A stretch of DNA of 64,000 nt from Streptomyces apocyni. Lineage in GTDB: Bacteria > Actinomycetota > Actinomycetes > Streptomycetales > Streptomycetaceae. The stretch spans positions 124,001 to 188,000 of the forward strand of contig NZ_WHOM01000051.1 of assembly GCF_009739465.1 (NCBI RefSeq). Reading direction: 5' to 3'. A program made the position numbers and the translations under genes. Position 1 is the stretch's first letter. Each line of letters opens with the position of its first letter. Shown piece after piece: positions 22,638 through 30,737 of the stretch. Under the pieces are notes generated by a model. The model made no database searches, had not been told where the DNA came from, and worked only from the letters and a program-made list of their open reading frames with translations.

Positions 22638-23804
22638 TCATGTCGTGGGCGGCTCGGCGCCGACCAGCCACATCGAGAAGAACTGCGCCCCGCCGCCGTA
22701 CGCGTGACCGAGAGCGGTCCGTGCGCCCCGCACCTGGTGCGCTCCCGCCTGTCCGCGCACCTGGAGCGCGGCCTCGGCGAAGCGGATCATGCCGGAGGCG
22801 CCGATGGGGTTGGTGGAGAGCACGCCGCCCGAAGGGTTCACGGGCAGGTCGCCGTCGAGCTCGGTGACGCCGGACTCGGTGAGCTTCCAGCCTTCGCCTT
22901 CGGCGGCGAAGCCCAGGTTCTCCAGCCACATCGGCTCGTACCAGGAGAACGGTACGTACATCTCGACGGCGTCGATCTGGCGCCGCGGGTCGGTGATTCC
23001 CGCTTGCCGGTACACGTCGGCCGCGCAGTCCTTCCCGGCCTGCGGTGAGACGAAGTCCTTGCCCGCGAAGAGGGTCGGTTCGCTGCGCATCGCGCCGCCG
23101 TGCATCCAGGCGGGCGGGCGCGGTGAACGGGTGGCGCCCGCACGGTCGGTGAGGATCATCGCGCAGGCGCCGTCGGATGACGGGCAGGTCTCCGAGTAGC
23201 GGACGGGGTCCCACAGCATCGGGGACGCCTGGACCTTCTCGAGGGTGATGTCCTTCTCGTGCAGATGCGCGTAGGGGTTCTTCAGGGCGTTGCGGCGGTC
23301 CTTGTACGCGACCAGGGAGCCGATGGTGTCGGGGGCTCCGGTGCGGCGCATGTAGGCGCGGATGTGCGGGGCGAAGAAGCCGCCCGCGCCCGCGAGGAGC
23401 GGTTGCTGGAAGGGGATGGGCAGGGACAGGCCCCACATGGCGTTGGATTCGGACTGTTTCTCGAAGGCGAGGGTGAGCACGGTGGAGTGGACGCGGGCGG
23501 CCACCAGATTGGCCGCGACGAGCGCGGTGGAGCCGCCGACCGAGCCCGCCGTGTGGACGCGCAACAGGGGTTTGCCGACGGCGCCGAGGGCGTCGGCGAG
23601 GTACAGCTCCGGCATCATCACGCCCTCGAAGAAGTCGGGGGCCTTGCCGATGACGACGGCGTCGATGTCCGCCCAGGTCAGCTCGGCGTCGTCGAGGGCG
23701 CGGCTGGCCGCCTCGCGGACCAGGCCCGCGAGGGAGACGTCGCGGCGAGCGGAGACGTGCTTGGTCTGGCCGATGCCGGTGACGGCGACCGGTTCCCTGC
23801 TCAT
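22638..23804 (-). CDS. Ltp-type thiolase-fold protein, probable steroid-type retro-aldolase subunit
   Basis: 388 residues, thiolase fold of the lipid-transfer-protein (Ltp/SCP2-thiolase-like) group. The classical thiolase residues are gone: the nucleophile region reads 'HTAGSVGGSTAL' with no Cys, the GHP histidine motif reads 'STNPIGASGM', and the C-terminal C-x-GGG reads 'HAYGGGAQFF'. This is the pattern of Ltp2-like aldol-lyases, which work with a DUF35 partner to cleave 17-hydroxy-steroid side-chain CoA thioesters and use tyrosines instead. A DUF35 gene lies in the same operon. Start ATG 23804 has AGGGGAT upstream inside a duplicated junction. The exact substrate is unproven. Confidence 0.8.
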   Translation of the reverse strand: MSREPVAVTGIGQTKHVSARRDVSLAGLVREAASRALDDAELTWADIDAVVIGKAPDFFEGVMMPELYLADALGAVGKPLLRVHTAGSVGGSTALVAANLVAARVHSTVLTLAFEKQSESNAMWGLSLPIPFQQPLLAGAGGFFAPHIRAYMRRTGAPDTIGSLVAYKDRRNALKNPYAHLHEKDITLEKVQASPMLWDPVRYSETCPSSDGACAMILTDRAGATRSPRPPAWMHGGAMRSEPTLFAGKDFVSPQAGKDCAADVYRQAGITDPRRQIDAVEMYVPFSWYEPMWLENLGFAAEGEGWKLTESGVTELDGDLPVNPSGGVLSTNPIGASGMIRFAEAALQVRGQAGAHQVRGARTALGHAYGGGAQFFSMWLVGAEPPTT

Positions 23805-23869
23805 CGCTGATCCCCTCTCATCGCTGATGTTCCCTGCTCATCGGTGATGTCCCTTCATCGCTGGTCCCC
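23801..23869. repeat. Duplicated stop/start junction, four units (17/20/17 nt)
   Basis: TCATCG(C/G)TG(A/G)T...CCC recurs at 23801, 23818, 23838 and 23855. The first unit contains the start codon of the downstream Ltp gene and the last the stop codon of the upstream one, both as ATGA on the minus strand. Each unit carries its own ATGA and a GGG-containing pseudo ribosome binding site. Confidence 0.8.
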
Positions 23870-24925
23870 CTCGAGTACGGCGACCAGGTTCTGTTGCAGG
23901 CACGGCCCCGAGGTCGCGTGGGCCAAGGCCCGCTCGGAGGTGCCCCGGTGGATACGGGCCGCGGCCTCGCCGATCCGGATCAGGCCCGTGGCCATCACGG
24001 GGTTGGCGGCCAGCGCCCCGCCGGACGGGTTGACGTCTACCGTGCTGTCGCTGTCCAGCCGCAGGGCTTTGCGGAGGACGACCTCCTGGGAGGTGAAGGG
24101 GGCGTGCAGTTCGGCGGTGTCGACGGGGCGTTCGAACGCTCCGGCGCGTTCGGCCGCCAGGCGGGTCGATGGTGAGTCGGTGAGGTCACGTACGCCGAGG
24201 CTGTGGGCCTCGATCCGGTGGTCCATGCCCCGAATCCAGGCGGGACGCTCGCGCAGCTCGCGGGCCCGGTCACCGGCCGCGAGGATCACCGCGGCGGCGC
24301 CGTCCCCGACGGGCGGGCAGTCGCCCTTACGGAGCGGCCGCACCAGGTAGTCGCCCTGGGGGCGCGCGCCGGGCAGTTGGGCGTGCGGGTTGCTCTCGGC
24401 GGCGGTGCGGCTGCGGGTGGCGACCCGGGCGAGAGCCCGCTCGTCGGTGTCGCCCGCGTCGATCAGCGCCTGTGCCTGGAGTGCCGCGAGCGCCACCGCG
24501 TCGGGCCACAGCGGAGCGACGTAGTACGGGTCCAACTGGCGGGTGAGGACATCCCGTACGGAGCCCGGCGAGGACTTCCCGTAGGCGTAGACGAGCGCGG
24601 TGTCCACTTCGCCGGTGAGGATCTTCACCCAGGCCTCGTACAGGGCCCAGGCGCCGTCCATCTCCACATGGGACTCGGAGATCGGCGGCCAGGCGCCGAC
24701 GCCGTCGAGTGCCATGGTGAAGGAGAAGGCGCGGCCCGCGAGATAGTCGGACGATCCCGAGCAGGTGAACCCGATGTCACCGGCCTTCAGGCCGGTCTGC
24801 CGCTGTACGTCGTGCAGCACCGGCATCAGCATCTCGACCTCCGAGAGCTCGTCGGTGGTGCGCTGGTGGTCGCTCTGCGCGAACGCGACGACGGCCACAT
24901 CGGTGAAGTCGCCAGGTGACCTCAT
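23855..24925 (-). CDS. Second Ltp-type thiolase-fold protein
   Basis: 356-residue paralogue of the downstream Ltp protein. The nucleophile position reads 'ISESHVEMDGAWAL' with no Cys, and the histidine motif is changed to 'AANPVMATGLIR'. Other thiolase-fold features persist, such as 'VGDGAAAVILAAGD' and 'VDVNPSGGALAANP'. It probably forms a heteromer with the downstream Ltp protein and the DUF35 protein. Its ATG abuts the DUF35 stop codon (TAGATG), with AAGGAG inside the end of that gene, so translation is coupled. The expected role is acyl-CoA chain cleavage or binding, not classical thiolysis. Confidence 0.78.
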   Translation of the reverse strand: MRSPGDFTDVAVVAFAQSDHQRTTDELSEVEMLMPVLHDVQRQTGLKAGDIGFTCSGSSDYLAGRAFSFTMALDGVGAWPPISESHVEMDGAWALYEAWVKILTGEVDTALVYAYGKSSPGSVRDVLTRQLDPYYVAPLWPDAVALAALQAQALIDAGDTDERALARVATRSRTAAESNPHAQLPGARPQGDYLVRPLRKGDCPPVGDGAAAVILAAGDRARELRERPAWIRGMDHRIEAHSLGVRDLTDSPSTRLAAERAGAFERPVDTAELHAPFTSQEVVLRKALRLDSDSTVDVNPSGGALAANPVMATGLIRIGEAAARIHRGTSERALAHATSGPCLQQNLVAVLEGDQR

Positions 24926-25870
24926 CTAGAGCAGCTCCTTGTACACGTCGTAGTCGGCGTCGGGTTCGCCGGTGGGCCGGTAGTGGTCGGGGTAACGGCC
25001 GCCTTCCGTCCAGACGGGTTCCACCCGCAGGCCCATGCGCACCTGGTCGTAGGGAATGCCGCCGATGCGTCCGTGCAGGGCGAGGTCGGCGCCGTCCAGG
25101 GCGATGTGCGCGTACACGTAGGGCACTTCGATGTCGAGGTTCTTCGCTTTGATGTTGACGACGCAGTACGTGGTGACGGTGCCGCGCGGGCCGACCTCGA
25201 CCCGCTCGTCGGTGGCGACGCCGCAGGTGGGGCAGGCGCCGCGGGGCGGGACGTACACCTTGCGGCAGGAGGGGCAGCGTTCACCGATGGTCTTGTTCTC
25301 GGACAGGGCGTGCAGGTAGGCGGACTGGGCCCGGCCTGGGGAGTAGGTGTAGTCGAGGCGGGCGGGGGCGATGATGCCGGTGACAGCATTGGCGAAGTCG
25401 CCGCTGTGGTCGCGGGCCTCGCCGCTGTCCGGTCCCTCGTACGGTTCGAAGCACGCGATGTCGGTGATGGCGCCGGTGCGTTCGGGGGCCCAGCGGACGC
25501 GGACCCGCAGGCCGGTGCGTACGGCGTCGGGACTTGGCGCGTCCAGGGCGTGCAGCAGTGCGGTGTCGGCGCCGTCGAGCCGTACGAGGACCCAGGCGAA
25601 GGGGGTGGCCAGGGGCTGGCCTCGGCGGGGTTCGGGGTTCCAGGCCCAGGTGGTGACGGTGCCGGTGGCGCCGACCTCGACGAGGTCGCGTATCTCGTCG
25701 GCGGTGACAGGGTCGTATTCGACGGGCGGTACGAGCACCCGGCCGTCGGTGGTTTTGACGCCCAGCAGGGTGCGTTCGCGTAGGCCGGTGAGGAAGGCGC
25801 TCTGCACCGGGCCGAGCGAGCGGGTGAAGGGGAACTCGACGACCAGGGGGGCTTTCAGAACTTCGGGCAC
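24926..25870 (-). CDS. Tandem DUF35 OB-fold protein (Ltp/thiolase partner)
   Basis: 314 residues made of two DUF35-like halves. Residues about 20-160 form an OB-fold without the zinc knuckle. Residues about 170-310 have the rubredoxin-like zinc ribbon 'CPSCRKVYVPPRGACPTC' followed by the OB-fold ('GTVTTYCVVNIKA...PYVYAHIALDGADLALHGRIGG'). DUF35 proteins dock acyl-CoA to thiolase-fold enzymes; in steroid catabolism ChsH2-DUF35 activates the Ltp2 aldolase. Two DUF35 halves next to two Ltp proteins suggest one half per partner. Start GTG 25870 has AAGGAG 9 nt upstream. Confidence 0.82.
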   Translation of the reverse strand: MPEVLKAPLVVEFPFTRSLGPVQSAFLTGLRERTLLGVKTTDGRVLVPPVEYDPVTADEIRDLVEVGATGTVTTWAWNPEPRRGQPLATPFAWVLVRLDGADTALLHALDAPSPDAVRTGLRVRVRWAPERTGAITDIACFEPYEGPDSGEARDHSGDFANAVTGIIAPARLDYTYSPGRAQSAYLHALSENKTIGERCPSCRKVYVPPRGACPTCGVATDERVEVGPRGTVTTYCVVNIKAKNLDIEVPYVYAHIALDGADLALHGRIGGIPYDQVRMGLRVEPVWTEGGRYPDHYRPTGEPDADYDVYKELL

Positions 25871-25887
25871 GGTTCGTTCTCCTTGGG

Positions 25888-25941
25888 GCCTGGGGCGCCT
25901 GAGGTGCCTGGGGTGCCTGGGGTGCCTGGGGTGCCTGATGT
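25888..25941. repeat. 9-nt tandem repeat (six copies) after the crotonase stop
   Basis: GCCTGGGGC, GCCTGAGGT, three GCCTGGGGT and GCCTGATGT. The array fills the gap between the crotonase stop codon (TCA at 25941) and the ribosome binding site of the DUF35 gene. Confidence 0.9.
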
Positions 25942-26741
25942 CAGGAGCGCCGGTAGACGGGCGGACGCTTCTCGGCGAACGCCTTGGCGCCTTCCTTGGC
26001 GTCGTCAGTGGCGAAGATCGGCCAGCCGCGTTCGAGTTCGGCCTTGAGGCCGTCGGTCTCGGTCAGCTCGGCGCTTTCGTACACCGACGCCTTGACCGCT
26101 TCGACGGCGAGGGGGCCGCAGGCGTTGATCTGTTCGGCGATGGCGAGGGCCTTGTCCAGGGCGGTGCCGTCGGGGACGACGTGGCCGATCAGGCCGATGG
26201 CGGCGGCCTCGTCGGCCGTGTAGGGGCGGCCGGTGAGGAGCATCTCCAGGGCGTGGGTGCGCGGGATCTGGCGCTGGAGGCGGACGGTGGAGCCGCCGAT
26301 CGGGAACAGGCCGCGTTTGACCTCGAAGAGGCCGAAGGTGGCGGAGGTGCCCGCGACGCGGATATCGGTGCCCTGGAGGATCTCGGTGCCGCCCGCGACG
26401 CAGTAGCCCTCGACCGCCGCGATCACCGGTTTGCGCGGGCGGTGGTGGCGGAGCATCGCCTTCCAGTGCAGGTCCGGGTCGGCCTTGAGGCGGTCTCGGT
26501 AGCTCTCGCCCGCCATGCCCTGGCCCGCGAGTGCCTTGAGGTCCATGCCCGCGCAGAAGTCACCGCCCGCGCCGGTGAGCACGATCGAGCGGATCGCGTC
26601 GTCCTCGTCGGCCTCCAGCCAGCCGTCGTACAGCCCTACCAGCAGCGGCAACGAGAGGGCGTTCTTCGCCTCCGGCCGGTTCAAAGTGAGTACCAGTGTG
26701 GCGCCTTCGCGCCGCACGGTCAGGTGTTCCGTCCCACCCAT
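25941..26741 (-). CDS. Enoyl-CoA hydratase/crotonase family protein
   Basis: 266-residue crotonase. The oxyanion-hole motifs are present: 'AGGDFCAGMDLKAL' and 'IAAVEGYCVAGGTEIL'. A catalytic-region acidic residue is in 'FEVKRGLFPIGGSTVRL'. It would hydrate trans-2-enoyl-CoA (or carry out a related crotonase reaction) upstream of the aldolase step by the Ltp/DUF35 genes of the same transcription unit. Start ATG 26741 is preceded by AGGAGG at 7 nt. The promoter region carries a KstR-like box 24 nt upstream and a CTGAC-N5-GTCAG palindrome. Confidence 0.87.
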   Translation of the reverse strand: MGGTEHLTVRREGATLVLTLNRPEAKNALSLPLLVGLYDGWLEADEDDAIRSIVLTGAGGDFCAGMDLKALAGQGMAGESYRDRLKADPDLHWKAMLRHHRPRKPVIAAVEGYCVAGGTEILQGTDIRVAGTSATFGLFEVKRGLFPIGGSTVRLQRQIPRTHALEMLLTGRPYTADEAAAIGLIGHVVPDGTALDKALAIAEQINACGPLAVEAVKASVYESAELTETDGLKAELERGWPIFATDDAKEGAKAFAEKRPPVYRRS

Positions 26742-26764
26742 TGCCGTCCTCCTGTCTCACGACC

Positions 26765-26778
26765 TAGAACAGGTTGCA
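26765..26778. promoter_or_regulatory. KstR-like operator box
   Basis: TAGAACAGGTTGCA matches the KstR consensus TNNAACNNGTTNNA at all eight fixed positions. KstR is the TetR-family cholesterol-catabolism repressor of Mycobacterium and Rhodococcus. The box lies between the divergent crotonase and FadD19-like genes. No kstR gene is in the window. Confidence 0.5.
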
Positions 26779-26806
26779 GTAGGCGGAGGTCCAGTTCAAT
26801 AGTTTT

Positions 26807-26821
26807 CTGACAGTCAGTCAG
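26807..26821. promoter_or_regulatory. Shared palindrome CTGAC-N5-GTCAG, copy 1
   Basis: TTTT precedes CTGAC (26807-26811), N5, GTCAG (26817-26821). The same arrangement, TTTTCTGAT-N5-GTCAG, occurs at 41058-41076 upstream of the flavin oxidoreductase. TetR-type acyl-CoA-metabolism regulators bind sites of this kind (family knowledge). Confidence 0.5.
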
Positions 26822-26906
26822 TTTTCTTCGCGGGGCCCCTTCCCAGTTCCGTCGGGCGGCGCTCTAATGACCGCCAGGCAGGCAGCCGGTGGCGTCAGGA
26901 GGAGCG

Positions 26907-28559
26907 GTGGAGTACAACCTTGCCGACCTGTTCGAGTCGGTCGTCGATGTGGTCCCTGACCGTGAGGCCCTGGTGTACGTCGACCATCCGGGCACCGGCG
27001 CCGAGCGCCGCCTCACCTATCGCGAGCTGGACGCGGCGGCCAACCGGCTCGCCCATCACCTGATCGACAGCGGGATCAGGCCGGGCGAGCACCTGGGGCT
27101 GCACCTCTACAACGGGATCGAGTACCTCCAGACCGTGCTGGCCTGCCTGAAGGCGCGGATCGTGCCGGTGAACGTCAACTACCGCTATGTGGAAGAGGAG
27201 CTGGTCTACCTCTACCGGGACGCCGATCTGGTGGCTCTCGTCTTCGACGCGGAGTTCACGGAGCGGGTCGCCGCCGCCCTGCCGCAGACGGAGAAGCTGC
27301 GGCATCTGATACGGGTCGGTACGCCGCCCGAGGGCACGCCCGGGATCTCCCTCACGGCCTTCGCCGACGCCGAGGCGTCGGGGTCGCCTGAACGGGGGTT
27401 CGGGCCGCGGTCCGCGGACGATCTGTTCATCATCTACACCGGCGGCACCACCGGAATGCCCAAGGGCGTGATGTGGCGCCAGGAGGACCTGTTTTTCGCG
27501 GGCCTGTTCGGCGGTGAGCCGTCAGGCGAGCCAGTGAAGCGCCCTGAGGAGCTGGCCGAGCGTGTCGCGGCGGGCGGCGCCGGACTCACGTTCTTCCCCA
27601 CTCCCCCGCTGATGCACGGCACCTCGACGCTGACCTCGTTCGTTGCCTTCAACTACGGCCAGCGGATCGTCATCCACCGCAAGTACGTGCCGGAGGAAGT
27701 CCTGCGCACCATCGAGAAGGAGAAGGTCTCCAGCGTGTCGCTGGTCGGTGACGCGATGCTCAGGCCGCTCGTCGACGCGCTGCACGGCCCGCTCAAGGGC
27801 ACCGACCTGTCCTCGCTGTTCAGCCTCTCCTCCTCCGGGGCGATCATGTCGGACACGGTGCGCGACCAGTTCCAGGCGCTGGCGCCGAACGTCCTGCTGC
27901 TGAACAACTTCGGGTCGTCCGAGTCCGGCTCCAACGGCCGCGCGACCGACGACTCGGGCCCGGAGAAGGGCTTCAGACTGCTGGTCAACGACCGTACGCA
28001 GGTGGTCGACCCGGTCACCCATGAGCCCGTACCGGTGGGCGAGCCCGGCCGCATCGCCCAGCGAGGGCACGTCCCGCTCGGCTACTACAACGACCCGGCC
28101 AAAACCGCGGAGACCTTCTTCCAGCGGGACGGCGAGCGCTGGGTGCTGCTCGGCGACATGGCGACGGTCGACGAGGAGGGCATCGTGACGGTGCTCGGCC
28201 GCGGCTCTCAGTGCATCAACACCGGTGGTGAGAAGGTCTATCCGGAAGAGGTCGAGCAGGCGCTCAAGGCTCACCCCGATGTGTACGACGCCCTGGTGGC
28301 GGGCGTCCCGGACGCCACCTGGGGCAACCATGTGGCAGCCGTGGTGCAACTGCGCCCGGGCGCCCCCGAACCCTCGCTCGACACACTCCAGACGCACTGC
28401 CGCACCCGACTCGCGGGGTACAAGATCCCCCGCCAACTGGTCCTCACGGACACCATCCAGCGCTCCCCCAGCGGCAAGGCCGACTACCGCTGGGCACGCT
28501 CGGTCGCCGCGGATGCGGCGGGGGCGGCGGGGGCGGCGGGCGCGGCGGGCGCCGACTGA
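26907..28559 (+). CDS. Acyl-CoA synthetase, FadD19-like
   Basis: 550-residue adenylate-forming ligase that would activate a carboxylate to acyl-AMP and then acyl-CoA. Motifs seen are the P-loop 'IIYTGGTTGMPKGVMW', 'NNFGSSESG' (A5), 'GDMATVDEEGIVTVLGRGSQCIN' (A7/A8) and the C-terminal lysine in 'SPSGKADYRW'. Sequence style matches FadD19-type ligases that activate steroid C26 side chains in actinobacteria. Start GTG 26907 has AGGAGGAG 3-4 nt upstream, better than the frame start at 26889. The C-terminal Ala-Gly tail comes from a 9-nt repeat. It is divergent from the crotonase/DUF35/Ltp operon across the KstR-like box. Confidence 0.85.
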   Translation: MEYNLADLFESVVDVVPDREALVYVDHPGTGAERRLTYRELDAAANRLAHHLIDSGIRPGEHLGLHLYNGIEYLQTVLACLKARIVPVNVNYRYVEEELVYLYRDADLVALVFDAEFTERVAAALPQTEKLRHLIRVGTPPEGTPGISLTAFADAEASGSPERGFGPRSADDLFIIYTGGTTGMPKGVMWRQEDLFFAGLFGGEPSGEPVKRPEELAERVAAGGAGLTFFPTPPLMHGTSTLTSFVAFNYGQRIVIHRKYVPEEVLRTIEKEKVSSVSLVGDAMLRPLVDALHGPLKGTDLSSLFSLSSSGAIMSDTVRDQFQALAPNVLLLNNFGSSESGSNGRATDDSGPEKGFRLLVNDRTQVVDPVTHEPVPVGEPGRIAQRGHVPLGYYNDPAKTAETFFQRDGERWVLLGDMATVDEEGIVTVLGRGSQCINTGGEKVYPEEVEQALKAHPDVYDALVAGVPDATWGNHVAAVVQLRPGAPEPSLDTLQTHCRTRLAGYKIPRQLVLTDTIQRSPSGKADYRWARSVAADAAGAAGAAGAAGAD

Positions 28560-28572
28560 GCTCGGCTTGCGC

Positions 28573-29277
28573 TCAGATGCCGAACTCCTTCAGGGCTGCC
28601 AGGAATGCGGCGGGCCGGGTCTGGTGCACCAGGTGCCCCGCGTCGATGGTGACGCAACGGGCGCCCGGGACGCGCTGGGCCGTCCGGGCCAGTTCGGCCT
28701 GATCGAACGGGCTGCTCGGGCCCCCGGCGACAACCAGCGTCGGTGTCGTGAGGTCCGCCAGGCGCTCGCGCCAGGCCGGATCGGGAGCGTTGAGCTGCGC
28801 GTCGATCGACGGCACCACCAGCCAGTCGAAGCCGAGACCGCCGAGCGGCTCATCCGGGCGTTCGGCGGGCGGGCGTGGCGGGTCGAGCGGTGGCAGGAGG
28901 GGAGCCTCCTCCAGGACGAGCCGCCCGATCAGCGCGGGCTCCGACTGGGCCAGCAGGCAGGCGGCGACGCCCCCCATGGAGTGGCCGATCACCGCCGCCC
29001 CCTGAAGCCCGAGCTCCCGCAGAAAGCCTGCCAGCTCGTCCCGGTAGCCCTCGAACGAGTAGTCGCCCGGCCAGTCACTCAGACCGTGCCCGCTCAGGTC
29101 GAGCGCGTAGACGCGGTGATCGGCGGCAAGGGCTTCGGCGATGTCCGCCCAGTCCTGGCCGCTGCCGCAGCGGCCGTGCACCAGCACCACCGGGGGCGCG
29201 GACTCCCGCCCCCAGACACGGTAGGCGAGTTCGGTCCCGTCGTACGTGCTGAATGTCGGCATGCGGGCGATCATCAC
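28573..29277 (-). CDS. Alpha/beta hydrolase
   Basis: 234-residue serine hydrolase fold. 'VVLVHGRCGSGQDW' is the oxyanion loop, the nucleophile elbow is 'VIGHSMGGVAA', the acid is in 'PTLVVAGGPSSPFDQ', and the His is in 'DAGHLVHQTRP'. Substrate unknown; an ester, lactone or CoA thioester is plausible from context. The start is ambiguous: the first codons read MMIARMP, and the paralogue at 37432 reads MISKMARMP, so the true start of both may be the Met before Pro (29262 here). No ribosome binding site is evident. It converges on the FadD19-like gene. Confidence 0.82.
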   Translation of the reverse strand: MMIARMPTFSTYDGTELAYRVWGRESAPPVVLVHGRCGSGQDWADIAEALAADHRVYALDLSGHGLSDWPGDYSFEGYRDELAGFLRELGLQGAAVIGHSMGGVAACLLAQSEPALIGRLVLEEAPLLPPLDPPRPPAERPDEPLGGLGFDWLVVPSIDAQLNAPDPAWRERLADLTTPTLVVAGGPSSPFDQAELARTAQRVPGARCVTIDAGHLVHQTRPAAFLAALKEFGI

Positions 29278-29387
29278 AGCCGCGCCCGGGTGCGGACAAC
29301 GGCGTTCGCTCAGCGCGCGAAGGTCCGTCGATACCTCACGTCTTGACGCCCTCGCGCGGGCCCTGGATTACTGGCTCCAGCACCTCA

Positions 29388-29401
29388 ACCGAATGATCGG
29401 T
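29388..29401. promoter_or_regulatory. Palindrome ACCG-N6-CGGT upstream of paaK
   Basis: ACCGAATGATCGGT lies 38 nt upstream of the PaaK-type gene and overlaps a second imperfect palindrome (CGAATGATCGGTCGTTCG). This is a typical layout for a TetR-family operator. Confidence 0.4.
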
Positions 29402-29438
29402 CGTTCGACGCGCGTACGGCCGGAACGGGAGAGTTCCC

Positions 29439-30737
29439 ATGGAACCCATGCTGGACGCGGCGGAACGGCTCGACCGCGAGGAGCTCGCGGCGCTCCAACT
29501 GGAGCGGCTGCGCGCCACCTTGCGGCACGCCTACGACAACGTGCCGTTCTACCGGGAGTCCTTCGACAAAGCCGGGCTGCGGCCTGAGGACTGCCGCTCC
29601 CTGGCCGACCTGGCCCGCTTCCCGTTCACCACCAAGGCCGATCTCCGCGACACCTACCCGTTCGGGATGCTCGCCGTGCCACGGGACCAGGTGCGCCGTA
29701 TCCACGCCTCCAGCGGCACGACGGGACGCCCCACGGTGGTCGGCTACACCGCGCGGGACCTGGACACGTGGGCCGACGTGGTGGCCCGCTCACTGCGTGC
29801 GGCGGGCGTACGGCCCGGCCAGCTGGTCCATGTGGCGTACGGCTATGGACTGTTCACCGGCGGTCTTGGCGCGCACTACGGCGTGGAGCGGCTCGGCTGC
29901 ACCGTCGTTCCCGCGTCCGGTGGGATGACGGCACGCCAAGTGCGGCTGATCCAGGACTTCCAGCCCGAGGTGATCATGGTGACGCCCTCGTATCTGCTCA
30001 CCCTGCTGGACGAGTTCGAGCGGCAGGGCGTCGATCCGCGCACGACGTCGCTGCGGGTGGGTCTGTTTGGCGCGGAGCCATGGACCGAGCGGATGCGCCG
30101 GGAGATCGAGGAGCGGTGCGCGATCGACGCGGTCGACATCTACGGGCTGTCGGAGGTGATCGGCCCCGGTGTAGCGCAGGAGTGTGTGGAGACCAAGGAC
30201 GGGCTGCATGTGTGGGAGGACCACTTCTATCCGGAGGTCGTCGATCCGGTCACCGGCCAGGTGCTGCCGGATGGCGAGCGCGGTGAGCTGGTGTTCACCT
30301 CGCTCACCAAGGAGGCGATGCCCGTCATCCGGTACCGGACCCGTGATCTGACCCGGCTGCTGCCGGGCACGGCCCGGGTGTTCCGGCGGATGGAGAAGGT
30401 CACCGGGCGCTGCGACGACATGATCATCCTGCGCGGGGTGAACCTCTTCCCCACCCAGATCGAGGAGATCGTGCTGCGTACGCCGGGCGTGGCACCGCAC
30501 TTCCAGCTGCGGCTCACCCGCGAGGGGCGGCTGGACGAGTTGACCGTACGGGCCGAGGCGCGGCCGGGAACGGGGCCGGAGGAACGGGCCGCGGCGGGTC
30601 GGGAGATCGCCGCGGCGGTGAAGGACGGGGTCGGGGTGTCGGTCGGGGTGGAGATCCTCGACCCCGGCGTGCTGGAGCGGTCCGTCGGCAAGATCCAGCG
30701 GATCGTCGATGAGCGGAACGTGGACGGTCAGGGTTGA
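29439..30737 (+). CDS. paaK: Phenylacetate-CoA ligase
   Basis: 432-residue AMP-forming ligase of the PaaK type. Signatures seen are 'HASSGTTGRPTVVGYT' (P-loop), 'VHVAYGYGLFTGGLG', 'DIYGLSEVIGPGVAQEC', 'RYRTRDLT' and 'GRCDDMIILRGVNLFPTQIEE'. The C-terminal lysine is in 'SVGKIQRIVD'. It would activate phenylacetate or a related aryl acid to the CoA thioester. None of the paaABCDE oxygenase genes is in the window, so this copy may serve another aryl acid or be an isolated paralogue. Start ATG 29439 has GGGAGA upstream. Confidence 0.9.
   Translation: MEPMLDAAERLDREELAALQLERLRATLRHAYDNVPFYRESFDKAGLRPEDCRSLADLARFPFTTKADLRDTYPFGMLAVPRDQVRRIHASSGTTGRPTVVGYTARDLDTWADVVARSLRAAGVRPGQLVHVAYGYGLFTGGLGAHYGVERLGCTVVPASGGMTARQVRLIQDFQPEVIMVTPSYLLTLLDEFERQGVDPRTTSLRVGLFGAEPWTERMRREIEERCAIDAVDIYGLSEVIGPGVAQECVETKDGLHVWEDHFYPEVVDPVTGQVLPDGERGELVFTSLTKEAMPVIRYRTRDLTRLLPGTARVFRRMEKVTGRCDDMIILRGVNLFPTQIEEIVLRTPGVAPHFQLRLTREGRLDELTVRAEARPGTGPEERAAAGREIAAAVKDGVGVSVGVEILDPGVLERSVGKIQRIVDERNVDGQG

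Noticed and set aside
25888..25941. CRISPR-like repeat
   Set aside because: Contiguous 9-nt tandem repeat without spacers; the other arrays in the window are likewise simple tandem repeats.
29439..30737. Phenylacetate degradation operon
   Set aside because: paaK is alone; no paaABCDE, paaG or paaZ genes are present.
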